Assembly: GCA_013365325.1 (NCBI GenBank)
Contig: JABVXV010000625.1
Coordinates: 1-20,498, forward strand
Direction: 5' to 3'
Source: Dipetalonema caudispina
Lineage: Eukaryota; Nematoda; Chromadorea; Rhabditida; Onchocercidae
DNA length: 20,498 bases
The translations under genes and the position numbers were made by a program. Position 1 is the stretch's first letter, and each line of letters opens with the position of its first letter. Positions 1 to 10,176 of this stretch are shown piece by piece. The notes beneath the pieces are model-generated. The model had not been told where the DNA came from. It worked only from the letters and a program-made list of their open reading frames with translations, and ran no database searches.

Positions 1-19
1 AGGTTTCTAATTGATATGA

Positions 20-34
20 CAGTTATGATAACTG
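20..34. repeat. 15-bp near-perfect palindrome
   Basis: CAGTTAT (20-26), a single G, then ATAACTG (28-34). It is a short symmetric site and no function is inferred. Confidence 0.6.
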
Positions 35-791
35 CAACATATCAAACTACTTCTCTGCAAAACGCACCGCTATGGAAGTATTTATCATTGATGATAACAC
101 TAACTTTTTTTAAATGAGCTCTATCAAATTTTTTTGCAAAATAAATTCGTTTCTTTTTTGTGACACATAAACACAAAGGTTTTTTTTCTCTTTTATTATA
201 GCACAATTTCCATAATCCGTACGTTAAATAACATTTCTATTTTTGAATGTAAAGTGACAAAAGTCATCCGTTGCAGAGTTGATAATCAAATCATGTCTCA
301 TGATGATACTTAAAATAGTTCCATACCATGCAAGTTGAAGAAATGATGTTGCAAATTTCTGGAAGATTTAGCAAAATGATTGCTTAACAAACAGATTAAT
401 AATTTGCTAGCATGTGTCAAAGGTTTCTCGTCGTGATGCATCAGGTCATGTGCAATTATTCGTTTTCCTCTGGAAATCCCAAAAAGAAAGCTGAAATACG
501 TCCGAGACGATTTTATTTTCAATGCGTTATCAATGCTTGCAATACGATAATACTGATGATTTTTTCTGTTCCGATATATGTCGGACATAGTAAACGAATG
601 AAATTTATGCTATCGTTTATTAAATCTATCCTGCAAGGATAACTTCGTAACAAGCAGCAAATAACAATCTCATTTCTTTTAAAATTGACAAATTCCTTTT
701 TGTACTTTCAGTTTTTTTAAACATTCTTGATGTATCAAAATTACGATCGAACCTTTTTGTTGAAAGTCAAATATCAGTCAATTAATTTAGC

Positions 792-822
792 TTTTTTTTA
801 AAAAAAAACACACACACACACA
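792..822. repeat. T8-A9-(CA)7 simple repeat
   Basis: Eight T are followed by nine A and then seven CA units. The T and A runs are self-complementary. Confidence 0.95.
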
Positions 823-2511
823 AAATAGAGTTATTGATTAAAATTAAGTATTAATGTATGATTTGAAAATTCCTGGCATATTTCATTTTTAAATTATTTT
901 TTTTTTCCTGTGACTATACCGCCAATTATTTTCTTTATTGCTTCCTGTTTTTTAATTATTGAATTTCTAAAAAAAATTGATTAGCTTGTTATTTTACATT
1001 GAATATGTTATAAATGTAAGAATGACACAATTATTGCTTTAAGATTACAGAAATTTAAGAAAGTGTTTTATAAGGTAAATTATTACCTGAGATAATTTTT
1101 CAATTTCTGAAATAATATGAATAACAAATTTATTAATTCTTATAATAATGGTTAATATTACTTCGAGCTTCATTTTCTGTTTCAATGACAATAATTTACA
1201 CTTTATTATCCATATTCCATTTCGAATTATGCGTATGAATTTAATATTTATTATCTCAAATTCTTCAATTTGCTATTTTCGTTTGAACAGTGTGAGTAAG
1301 GAATGTTTTTTCGCCTTTATATTTATAAAATGTTTTAAAAAAACCAAAAATTCGAAAAAATTTTTCAAATTTTTAAGGTGTTGTTATTCTTGCGAAATAG
1401 TGAAAGTTTTCGTCGTCATTCAATTCAGCGGATATTACCGTACATCAAATTATATCTGTAAAAAGATTTTAGAGATATTTTGAAATTATCATTGTTCATG
1501 CCAAAAGATTTGAATTTAAATATTTCACAGAAAGAGAAGAAAAAATTTAGATTGGAATATTTTTACAATCATTATCATTTCAAATCATTGTTCCACTGCG
1601 GGAACCAAATGAACAAAAGCTATAAATTAATACTTTGTGAAATGACATTTTTGGATACAAATGGATTATAGGAAAATCATTTTTTCTGATCTTTCTCATA
1701 GATATGCAATCAATGATAATTTTAAACTGATAAAAGAAGTAAAATTTCTTATCATGTTTCCGATGATAGTCAATCCCGTTTAAAAGTGAATTTGATGAGA
1801 AAAATTTTATTGATCAAATGAAATAACAACATGCAAATTTATACACATTTTATAGATTTCATTGTTACTTTTGATTTTAAAAATTTCGTTGTTAAAAAAA
1901 TTTTTTCATACATTTTTCAAAATCATTTTAGTTAAATGTACATTATAAAAGCTAAGAAAAAAGAAGGTTACCCTCTTATTTTAATGTATAATAAATACAT
2001 TTGGATTATTTAAATTTCTACTCATCTTTGGTTAGATTGTTTATCATTTATTTTGCCTATTATTTACTTGTTCATTCGTTTGCTTGTTTACTTGTTTATT
2101 TACTCACTTATTTGTTCATTTATTCTATTCAATTATTTGCTTATGCTTATTCTTTACAAAGTTCTTTTCAATTTTATGTAATAAATTTCACTTTTTCGTT
2201 TATTTTTTTCCAATATATATTTCCTACATTTATTTCTCAGTTTTGTTTATTCCAACGATAACTATTATGCTAATATTATTGAATGCTTCTATTCTTTTTT
2301 AAGATTTTGAATTATGAATTTTAATTATATCTTTCATGCAAAATGGTAAGTAAAATTATAACTATAAAATTATTTTTATTCCATGTAGGAAATAAAAAAT
2401 TCTTTTCAGCTTCTTTTATCTTTTCGTAAAGAAAAAAGCGCAGTAAATTCGTATGCTGATATTAATTCATAGCTAAAAATAATTTTTGAAAATCGGAAAA
2501 AGAATTATAGT

Positions 2512-2530
2512 AGAGAGAGAGAGAGAGAGA
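2512..2530. repeat. Short (AG)n repeat
   Basis: About nine AG units in otherwise AT-rich DNA. It is the only GA dinucleotide array in the window. Confidence 0.95.
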
Positions 2531-3053
2531 AAGTATTACTGCTCCGTTAGGATAAGTAGTCAGGTCTGATTTTTAGAATAACTAGACGCTAAAATACTTG
2601 TTATGCTAAAAAAGGAACAAAAATAATAAACAAATGCTAAAAAGTAACATTTTCGAAATAAAATTTTCTTGAAATAAGCCAAGACAATGAATTATTAGCA
2701 ATATTATTTACATTGCAGCATCAGTAATATCGGAAATAAACAAATAAATAATCCGTTGTTAAGAATTCCCATGTGATTGCATTATTAGCAAAGTAATGAA
2801 TATTTTGTCATAATGTGACATTTTGCAAAATAAACGATAAAAAAGTTATAAGTAATATATTTAATGTTGTGTATTTATTGATAAAGAAAATTTTTAAATT
2901 AATGATACTTTTCTTAAACACCATCATCCTATCTAATTCGCTATATCTTTATTCTCTTTTATATCTCAATCACCTATTATTAATTATTTTGGAATGCAAC
3001 AATAATTTAAGTAATATCATCAAAATATTAATTTTATAGTATTATTTAACTTC

Positions 3054-3070
3054 TAATGATAATAATAATG

Positions 3071-3153
<83 letters not shown>
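3054..3153. repeat. (AAT)n microsatellite, about 33 units
   Basis: A TAA/AAT trinucleotide array of 100 bp with two GAT interruptions near the left end (3058, 3070). It is pure from 3071 to 3153. Confidence 0.97.
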
Positions 3154-3155
<2 letters not shown>

Positions 3156-3500
3156 AACTAATAGTATATTAGTAACTATTAATTTAAAATGCTAAATTTG
3201 CCGAAATGTATTCTAACATTAACGTTCTATCAACAATATAATCAATAAGAAAAATTAATTAGAATTGTTGGTGTATTTTAAGAAAAATACTTCCATAAGT
3301 CACAAATGAAACTTCTTAAACAGTTGCGTATGAGGGAGAGTGTAAAAATATTTGCATTAATAGATGGAGTGAAGTGAGAAAATGCTGAAGGAAAAAATGA
3401 AACGAAATTTCATAAGTGTGTTTGGTTGCTTACGATTTTAAAAAAATTTTAAAGGCATCCCTGGTAGTATATTTGTGTAATTAATTAGATTTTATTTCAG

Positions 3501-3623
3501 AATATCTATTCAGTTATTCTAACCGACATGCGAGCAAAATTAGTTTTTTTCCTTCTGTCCGCATAGTTATCATAATATTTCGCATCATTCCAGCGACAAA
3601 GAATCCATTTGTGGGAATCGTTT
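3501..3623 (+). other. Candidate small exon with strong splice signals
   Basis: The segment lies between TTTATTTCAG (3491-3500), a textbook nematode-type acceptor, and a strong donor, GTAAGTAAGT (3624-3633). It is 123 bp long and visibly richer in G+C than its flanks. One frame is open throughout (two leading bases, 40 codons, one trailing base). It reads Tyr-Leu-Phe-Ser-Tyr at the start and ends near PATKNPFVGIV. An internal acceptor (ATTCCAG, 3587-3593) could define a 30-bp micro-exon, 3594-3623, open in all frames. A different frame has an ATG at 3528 giving only 12 codons. I recognise no family. The phase-1 end does not join directly to the phase-0 exon at 18775, so if real it belongs to another gene, needs an intermediate exon, or is 5' UTR. 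It could be chance. Confidence 0.27.
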
Positions 3624-4735
3624 GTAAGTAAGTTTGAAATAATCCATCTGATTCGAATTCAGTTGGGCAATTCAGAAAAGTTCGTCTCATTTTATTGTTT
3701 TTTTATTTATTTTATTTTCTACTTTACTTTATTGTTGTTTTTATGCAATAGCAATTTGGTATATTTCCATTACGAATAAAAAATACTTTCCAAAATTTTA
3801 TTAAATCCTAATAAAATGCAAATGTATTTTCAAAGGAAATAATAATAGCTTTGAAAAGAATGCGTTTCTTTTTTTTCTTATCATAAATCAAAGTTGGAAA
3901 AAAAACTTCCAAAAGAATATTTGTTGGGGGATTTTCTTTGTTTTAAGAAAAAGCTTTGTATTTATGGATCAGTGAAATAAAAAAATGGGAGGAGGATAGC
4001 AATTCGTTTCGTCCAAAGTTTTATTAAAATTTAGTTTCATTAAAAACTCTAAATTTTTTATTGGGAAAGGAAAATAAAAGCAAGGAAAAATTATCTGCAA
4101 GAAGAAAAATGATATGAATAAATATGGCACTTCAAAGGATAAATAATTTTTTGGTTTTTTTTTTGATCAGATGAAGTTTAAAAATTATATTTCATCTTTT
4201 TCTGCTTTTATAAAAAAAATTGAAATTCCTTGCACTTGCTGAATTATCATTGTTTTTTAATTGAAAGAGTTGAAAATGCTTGAAGAAATTTCAGTTTCGA
4301 TATTAACATTTGCAACTTTTATAAATTATCTGAGTCAGAGAAATGTATTATCTTGTTCAATTGATTTAGTTGTGAAATTTATTTATTTTTATAAACACAA
4401 GTTTTATGAAAAGAATTTGAACAATAAATAATGTTGAAATAATTAGAAACAATCTAATTGTTTTAATGTTATTCGCACGGATGTTATTTGCATATATTGA
4501 TCACAAATGATACTTGATTAACATGTTATTTGTGTAGTAATACTTTCTTCATTATAAATCTTAATGATATTTCTAGTGTAAAATAGTATATAGTTATAAA
4601 TGTTGTAGAATATATGACTAAAATTAACGATAAAATATATTCCAATACAAATAACTGTTGTGGAAGAATGTAAATGATAATAATAATGTTTGTAATGGTT
4701 CTGATTATCAAATTATATATTACTTATGATAGCTA

Positions 4736-4895
4736 ATCATCCTTCTGATTTAAATATTTGATAGAATTTATATGATATCATCTTTTTAATCTAAATAAAT
4801 ATAAATTATTTTGTTGATTTGAATTTTTGAAACAAACTATATGATGATAACTTATCATCCTTTTAATTCAAATATTTGATATAATTTATGGGATG
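4736..4895. repeat. Diverged ~39-bp tandem repeat, about four units
   Basis: ATCATCCTTCTGATTTAAAT at 4736 and ATCATCCTTTTAATTCAAAT at 4854 begin clearly related blocks that continue through ATATTTGATA and AATTTAT. A third related unit starts at 4777 (ATCATCTTTTTAATC) and a weaker one near 4816. The spacing is 38-41 bp. The sequence is AT-rich and non-coding. Confidence 0.65.
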
Positions 4896-6031
4896 TAACT
4901 TCACACGTTTAGTACAATTTAAAAGCTATGAATTGAAATGATCGTAGCACTAAAAGCAATAAAATGGTGTATTAAAGATTTTAAAATGACTACAACAGAT
5001 TGTAATTTCATCCATTTTAACATTCTTTATCCACTTCTTCAAACATTCATTTTACTAACCAATTTACACGGCTACACTGTTTCATATAAAATTATAAAAA
5101 TGAATTACACTCCTAAAATTAACCAAAGTAATAAAAAAACAAATCAATGGTCAATAGTTGTTGCATCATGAAATAAGAAAAATGAGTAAAGTTAGTTTAA
5201 AAGAGAAATATTTGCTATAAATTAATAAGATAAAATATATTGCTAATATATGTTTATTAAATTATAAGAAATTTTAATTAAGTTTCTATTAAATTATTAG
5301 ATGAAAATATTTTCGCATAAAACTTTTGTTGCTTTTGTTTTTTCCATTAATTTTCAAATTTCTCATTTATTTGTAAGTTTAATAGGCATTATTTGCTTGA
5401 GATTTATTTCATCCCACCCATCCAATTTGATTGCTTCCTTCTTTTTTTTTTTTTTTTTTTAAATAGCTCCTAAAATGGAATTCGTTTTTTTTCCAGTATC
5501 TGTGGAAAATGATAAATTTCATTTTTTTCTCATTGTATGTTTAAATGTATTATATTATTCAATTCAAGCATATTTTTGCTTATCGCTTTGCAATCATAAA
5601 TTTTCCCATCCATCATAAATAGGTTAGCTAAACTATTTTCATTGGAAATTTCCGGCGGAAGGAAGCAGGAAAGGAATGGTTCAGTTGAGAAAGCACAACT
5701 ATTTGCTTTATTCATTTATTTACTCTAATTATTTTACTAATTTTTTATTTATTTTAATTGCTTATTTAATAATTTACTACATTTAGTTTCATTTTTATTA
5801 ATTCATTGTAGAATGCAAGAAGTTTTGAAATGAAGTAATTGAACAAAATTTCATATTTAGCACATTTTTTTTTTTTTCCTTTTCCACAACAATCCTCAAT
5901 ATCATACTTTTATTCAATTTCTTGTATTCATATCCTTATCCAATATTTATATAACAATTCAGACTATTACTAGTATCATTCTAATTTATTCATATTGTAA
6001 TTCAGAAAAAAAAAAAAAGAAATATCCTTCA

Positions 6032-6057
6032 CAAAAAATGGATCGATCCATTTTTTG
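6032..6057. repeat. Perfect 26-bp palindrome
   Basis: CAAAAAATGGATC (6032-6044) is followed with no spacer by its exact reverse complement (6045-6057). The centre is GATCGATC. The match stops at the next base on each side. Confidence 0.95.
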
Positions 6058-6265
6058 AAAAGTGGGAATTTTTATAAAATCTCAACTGTACATTAATACT
6101 TTATTTACCACTTTAACATCATTTATACCATTTCATTGAATATTTCAAATGAACAATACGAGAAAAGAGGGAAAGATAAAAAGAGTGGAAGTAAATGAGT
6201 AAGGTTAGTTTGTGATCGTTAAGAAATGGACAGATTTTGATTGACGATTTCGTTTTATTTCTATT

Positions 6266-6529
6266 GAGGTTATATTATATGTATGTGTATGTCTGTGTCT
6301 GTATGTGTCTGTCTGTTGGTGTATGGATGTGCAAAGTGTCTGTATTGCAACGAACATTCTAAATTGGTAGTAAGGTAGAAATTGCACTTCCTTCATATTA
6401 TCGATAATGTGATCGGCGATGCTTTCCTACCTCCTTAAGCATCCCATACACACATACACAAATACACAAATACACACACACACACACATACACAGACAGA
6501 CACACACATACACACATATGTATAACCTC
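6266..6529. repeat. Imperfect inverted repeat with microsatellite arms (foldback)
   Basis: The left arm, 6266-6332, starts GAGGTTATA and is rich in TG, TATG and TCTG. The right arm, 6439-6529, is its approximate reverse complement, CA-rich and ending TATAACCTC. The similarity is not only the dinucleotide repeat. Both outer ends share the nine-base GAGGTTATA, and both inner ends share GTGTATGG followed by GATGC or ATGTGC. The loop between the arms (6333-6438, about 106 bp) is unique sequence. It could be a foldback element or an inverted duplication later expanded by slippage. Confidence 0.65.
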
Positions 6530-6535
6530 TATTAT

Positions 6536-6664
6536 TATTGACCCCTTTCTTCTCCCTCTCTTTTCCCTTTCTCTTGCTTTTAATGCGTCTGCGAAAGGTA
6601 AACTGGACCAATGGACAACTAACAATAGGAGCCAGCAGGAGGTCATCAAGCCAGTAGGGGTCAT
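6536..6664 (-). other. Candidate first coding exon with signal-peptide-like start
   Basis: On the minus strand an ATG at 6664 opens a frame whose first ~27 residues look like a secretion signal: a short polar start, a second Met at codon 7, the hydrophobic core WLLLLVV, and an Ala-Asp-Ala cleavage-like site. A highly basic stretch, EREKRGRRKG, with dibasic pairs follows. The segment is close to half G+C in a very AT-rich window. The frame then runs into the CA/TG repeat (6448-6520), where it becomes Cys/Val/Tyr repetition and is unlikely to be coding, so a real exon would have to splice out before it. No convincing consensus donor is seen; GAG/GTTATA near 6527 is weak. I do not recognise the protein. 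A chance ORF in a composition island is the alternative. Confidence 0.22.
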
Positions 6665-6914
6665 TATGGTGACATTGACAAAATAGTATGTATGTTTGAG
6701 TGTCGTTGAAAAAAGAGAAGTGCTTAAATGTTAGATAATCATTAAAGTATTTATTGCTGTTTATATTTATCCATCAATTGGGCTAACATTCGAAACGGAT
6801 CATTTTTTCTTTTCTTTTTTTCATTTACAAAAAATTTTTCTCTCAAAAATTCTTGCAATGCATTAATATTAAAATGTTCTTAATTATTATTGATATAAAA
6901 TAAGAATCATAGCA

Positions 6915-7144
6915 GGTAAATATGGTAATGGCAATATCTATGACTGAGTAATGAAATGAGGGTGGTAATATCTTTGGGTAAGTATGAAATGTGAATTGTA
7001 ATATCTATGGGTAAGTATGAAATGTAGATTGTAATATCTGTGGGTAAATATGAAATGTGAATTGTAATATCTTTGGGTAAGTATGAAATGTAGATTGTAA
7101 TATCTGTGGGTAAGTAATGAAATGATGAATGATAATATTCACGG
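6915..7144. repeat. 33-bp tandem minisatellite containing a splice-donor consensus
   Basis: Units start at 6978, 7011, 7044, 7077 and 7110, exactly 33 bp apart, with a 35-bp unit to 7144. Two more diverged units extend left to about 6915. Each core unit contains GTAAGTATGAAATG then ATTGTAATATCT and ends TGG. The period is a multiple of three, so a minus-strand ORF (7005-7187) runs through it as an 11-residue repeat around YP-[KQ]-ILQ. This looks like an artefact of the repeat and not a gene. Confidence 0.9.
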
Positions 7145-7166
7145 GTAAAAAAAAAATTTTAATTAC

Positions 7167-7219
7167 AAATAGCCGGAAATGTAGCAAATAGCCGGAAATG
7201 TAGCAAATAGCCGGAAAGG
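7167..7219. repeat. 19-bp tandem repeat, about 2.8 copies
   Basis: The unit AAATAGCCGGAAATGTAGC begins at 7167, 7186 and 7205. The first two copies are identical and the third is cut short and diverges at its end. It lies just after the 33-bp minisatellite, separated by an A/T run, and contains a local CCGG in an AT-rich setting. Confidence 0.9.
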
Positions 7220-7877
7220 AAGGAAAAGAGAAAAGTAGAAAAAAAAAGAGAGTCTATTGAAATTTTCGACACTGATCCTTTAGGGAGATGCCAGATAATC
7301 TTTGATCGAAACAAGACTCTAATCTCTCGTTTATTGAATTGAAAAAATTTCGACATCTTTTTAAAATATAATTAATCCTGTGAATTAAAAAGAAAAAGGA
7401 AATTTTGAAAGTTAAAAAAGACTGACAAAATGGGATGAATTGATTAAATCTCAAAATCATACGCAATTTGCATAATTTTGTTTACAGAAAACTTTCCTTT
7501 AATGACTCCCTTTTTTCTATTCATTTTAAAATCTTTTTCAGACGAAATTTTTTCCTTAATTTCCGTTTTATTTTCATGTTACTTTTGTTGCTGATTTCCT
7601 TTATATATTTAACCTTCAAAAATTACAATTATTCCTGTCAAAAGTTCTACAAAAATTCCTTAAATGACTAATATCTTCTTTTATTGCCTTATTTTTATCA
7701 AATTTCATAAAATATTTTATTCGCTTCATTCCATCCATTTTTTGTCAATATTAAAAAAACATATTTCTCAAAAAATTCCCTTAAATTATTCCATTTTTCC
7801 TTACTTTCCCAACAAAGTTTGCAAGAAAACATAAATTGGACATCCTCTAATTGCACACAATAATTATCATATTTTTA

Positions 7878-7978
7878 CAGTAAGTCATACTCATATCAGG
7901 TAGGTAATATTTGTAAGGATATGATAAGCAGATCGGAGTACGATCTGCTTATCTGTTTGTTGTTAGTTTTATTTACTG
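7878..7978. mobile_element. Candidate tiny MITE-like element with central hairpin
   Basis: The 101-bp segment begins CAGTAA and ends TTACTG and is flanked on both sides by TA (7876-7877 and 7979-7980), as expected for Tc1/mariner-type insertions. The terminal repeats match at 11 of 14 positions. Inside is a perfect 13-bp stem, GATAAGCAGATCG (7923-7935), a GAGTA loop (7936-7940), and the exact complement (7941-7953). There is no coding capacity. Another copy in the genome would be needed to prove it is mobile; it may simply be a hairpin. Confidence 0.4.
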
Positions 7979-8065
7979 TAATATTGTTTATAGCCAGTTT
8001 TTAAATTTTGCCGTTAAATGATATGCTTTCCTCATTGCTAAAAAAGAATTTTAATTTGCAAAAGC

Positions 8066-8085
8066 TAATATAAAATTTTATATTA
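8066..8085. repeat. 20-bp AT-only palindrome
   Basis: TAATATAAAA (8066-8075) is followed directly by its exact reverse complement (8076-8085). AT-only palindromes of this size are less surprising in this composition. Confidence 0.9.
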
Positions 8086-8231
8086 CTATAAATACTAAAT
8101 ATTTTATGGAATATCAATAATTGTAATTAAACTAAGACTATTTATGATAATTTTATATTAAGAAATTTTCTACGGAAATCTTTCTCTTACATTTTCGACA
8201 TTTTTTTTCCTCATTTGAAATCTTTTTTTCT

Positions 8232-8232
<1 letters not shown>

Positions 8233-8266
<34 letters not shown>
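8233..8266. repeat. Poly-T tract, 34 bases
   Basis: This is the longest homopolymer in the window. Other T runs of about 17 or more lie at 5442-5460, 9202-9218, 9400-9418, 17061-17083 and 19751-19768. Long A runs lie only at 14597-14619 and 15752-15771. The exact length may be affected by sequencing. Confidence 0.95.
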
Positions 8267-8267
<1 letters not shown>

Positions 8268-8552
8268 ATCGGATAGTTCAGAATAATTTGAAATTAAAAT
8301 GTATTTAAAAATTATTACGAGTAATTTCATGTGTATCAAAAAAATGTGTATTTAATGTAAATTAATTGAAAATAGCAAAATATTACACTTTATCAAATCT
8401 TTCTTTTCCAATTTTTATTTTCTTACAGTTTCAGATAATTAATTCCATTTTGTAAAATCATTAAACAATATAGCATCATTTTTATCCTATAGTTAATGAA
8501 ATTAATTACAATGCATAATAATTATTATAGCAATAACGATGAAATATACAAA

Positions 8553-8604
8553 CAGACAGACAGACACACACACACACACACACATACACACACATACATA
8601 CACG
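8553..8604. repeat. CA-rich microsatellite
   Basis: CAGA repeats, then (CA)n with TACA interruptions. A minus-strand ORF through it is repeat-encoded Cys/Val. It is opposite in orientation to the TG array about 240 bp downstream. Confidence 0.95.
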
Positions 8605-8840
8605 CATAATACTTCTTTGAATTAAATCAATGTAATTGTACATATTTATTTGATAAATTTCAAATTGTATTATTCCGAAAGTTTTCTTATAAATTTCCAT
8701 TCTTATTTCTTACTTACTTTAGCAACTGTTCTTTCTTCATTTTTTTTTTTTTGAGATTAGAGAAGTGGAAAAATTTTTTGAGGTATTCTTAGTAGTTAAC
8801 AAACCAACATTCAACATCAATGATTTCTTTTTTTTTTTAG

Positions 8841-8894
8841 GTATATATACATATGTGTGTGTGTGTGTGTGTCTGTGTCTGTGTGTGTGTATAT
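8841..8894. repeat. TG-rich microsatellite
   Basis: Short TA repeats lead into (TG)n with TCTG interruptions and end in TATATG. With the CA array at 8553-8604 it makes a second inverted microsatellite pair, though no unique anchor sequence is shared here as at 6266-6529. Confidence 0.95.
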
Positions 8895-10000
8895 GAATGA
8901 GGAATATGGTGGTTGGTCGATGGATCGTTTAATAGATCTAACTAATACATCTAACTAGACTAGTCTGCTCTCTTTACAACTTCCATATGCTTTGTAAATT
9001 TCATCAGTTCCAGTTTGTTATATAGATAGGCATCAGTTGAATATTTTTCATATTTTCATTATCATTTCCTATTATTAACGATAATAATGAAAATCTTTTA
9101 TAGTATTAATTTTTTGATATATATTTTTTAAAAAATTAAAATTAAATTTATACATTTTTGAAAAATTTAAATCAATTTTATTAGAATTTTACATTTATTA
9201 GTTTTTTTTTTTTTTTTTCTTCTTGTCATTGTTTTTAAACAATAGATTAAGATATAAGATTTTACCTGTAATTTGATATATAATGCACAATGATAATTTA
9301 ATGTATTTTCGATGAAAAAATTTTCAAAATTAAATTATATCTGTGGTAAAAAAAAAAAATTCCTTCTTCGTTTGATTAATAAATACTGTCAAATTGGAAT
9401 TTTTTTTTTTTTTTTTTTGACCTTTTAAAGGTTGACAATTTTGATGAGATAAATGATAATAATTTCAGATATGGTTCATTTTATTTTTCATTGCAGTTTT
9501 TTCCATCATCTCTTCTTCTTTTTTTCAATTTCAATTTTTTTTTTCTCATCATCCTTATTTACTAACGCTGTGTCAATTATTAATATTTGTTGAGAAATGA
9601 AATTTCTGACAAATATTTTTTTTAGATGCTTCATTTTAAATCCACAAGAATCTATGAAGGATTTAGCAAAAAAAAAGTGGCAAACAAATCCAAACTAAAG
9701 TTGTTTAATCAGTTGTAATTAATCTTTGTGAGTAAATTTGTTTAATTTAATTTATACTTTTACGCGTAAATTGTGATTTTTCCTTTTTCTTTTTCGTTTT
9801 TTTTTAGAGATCGAATAACAAAGAAATGTCATTTTTTCAATCAATTTTTTAAAAAGAAAATTATTTGTTCAGTATGTGAAATAAAGGGTGAAAGGTTTTC
9901 TTATGAGTTTTTTGAGAAACAAAAGAAAAAAAAAAAACAGTTCTTCAACAATGTAACTTTACATTATTCATTACATTGTCCTTTCTTTCAATTAAATATT

Positions 10001-10028
10001 GTTTTGTTTTTGTTTTTGTTTTTGTTTT
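10001..10028. repeat. (GTTTTT)n repeat
   Basis: About four and a half GTTTTT units. They make the phenylalanine/leucine end of a short plus-strand ORF (9773-10045), which I take to be non-coding. Confidence 0.9.
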
Positions 10029-10140
10029 ATCCCGAAAATTTTTGAAATAAAATTTTCTTCATTTGCATCTTAAACATGAAAAATCCTCAAATTTACCAAT
10101 ATTTTTGAGAGCAAGAAACGCAGAATTTTGGCACCATTCT

Positions 10141-10176
10141 TAATCATCGAAATATAAATTAAAATTTCGATCATTA
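10141..10176. repeat. Imperfect 13-bp hairpin
   Basis: ATCGAAAT (10146-10153) pairs with ATTTCGAT (10164-10171). After one C/C mismatch the pairing continues outward through TAAT and ATTA, giving 12 of 13 pairs around a 10-base loop. It lies about 80 bp left of the candidate MITE. Confidence 0.7.

Larger units (their letters stand above)
1..3500. other. Non-coding AT-rich stretch, left end
   Basis: No gene is supported. A 92-aa minus-strand ORF (310-588) and a 111-aa plus-strand ORF (1148-1483) are within what chance gives in stop-poor, T-rich DNA, and neither resembles a family I know. 2040-2140 is a degenerate run of TTTA/TTGT/TTCA-like tetranucleotides. The simple repeats here are listed separately. 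Confidence 0.7.
3624..6265. other. Non-coding AT-rich stretch with repeats
   Basis: No gene is supported. It holds three related copies of ATGTTATT (4466, 4481, 4523), the 39-bp repeat, poly-T (5442-5460) and the 26-bp palindrome. A minus-strand 61-aa ORF (5530-5715) overlaps a small GC-richer patch near 5645-5700 but has no convincing splice sites or recognisable motif. Confidence 0.65.

Noticed and set aside
310..588. 92-aa minus-strand ORF in a mildly GC-richer patch
   Set aside because: About one ORF of this length is expected by chance in 20 kb of this composition; no recognisable motif or splice signals.
1148..1483. 111-aa plus-strand ORF, the longest in the window
   Set aside because: Phe/Ile/Lys/Ser-rich because of T and A runs; no domain pattern, and the low complexity matches non-coding neighbours.
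3651..3660. GATTCGAATT, resembling a tRNA B box
   Set aside because: No matching A box or acceptor stem around it, and the consensus GGTTC is not met.
5530..5715. 61-aa minus-strand ORF in a GC-richer patch
   Set aside because: No family resemblance and no clear splice sites; the patch is only about 60 bp.
6584..6598. Plus-strand ATG with five codons before a GTAAAC donor, in phase with 18775
   Set aside because: Too short to support; it would need a 12-kb intron and overlaps the stronger minus-strand ORF.
7005..7187. Minus-strand ORF encoding an 11-residue repeat
   Set aside because: Explained by the 33-bp period being a multiple of three; no start context or flanking coding sequence.
6915..7219. 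Regular repeats considered as a CRISPR array
   Set aside because: Units are head-to-tail with no unique spacers, and the genome is eukaryotic.
8506..8700. Minus-strand ORF with Cys/Val repeats
   Set aside because: It is translated CA microsatellite.
9122..9135. AT-only palindromes such as ATTTTTTAAAAAAT
   Set aside because: Expected often by chance in DNA this AT-rich.
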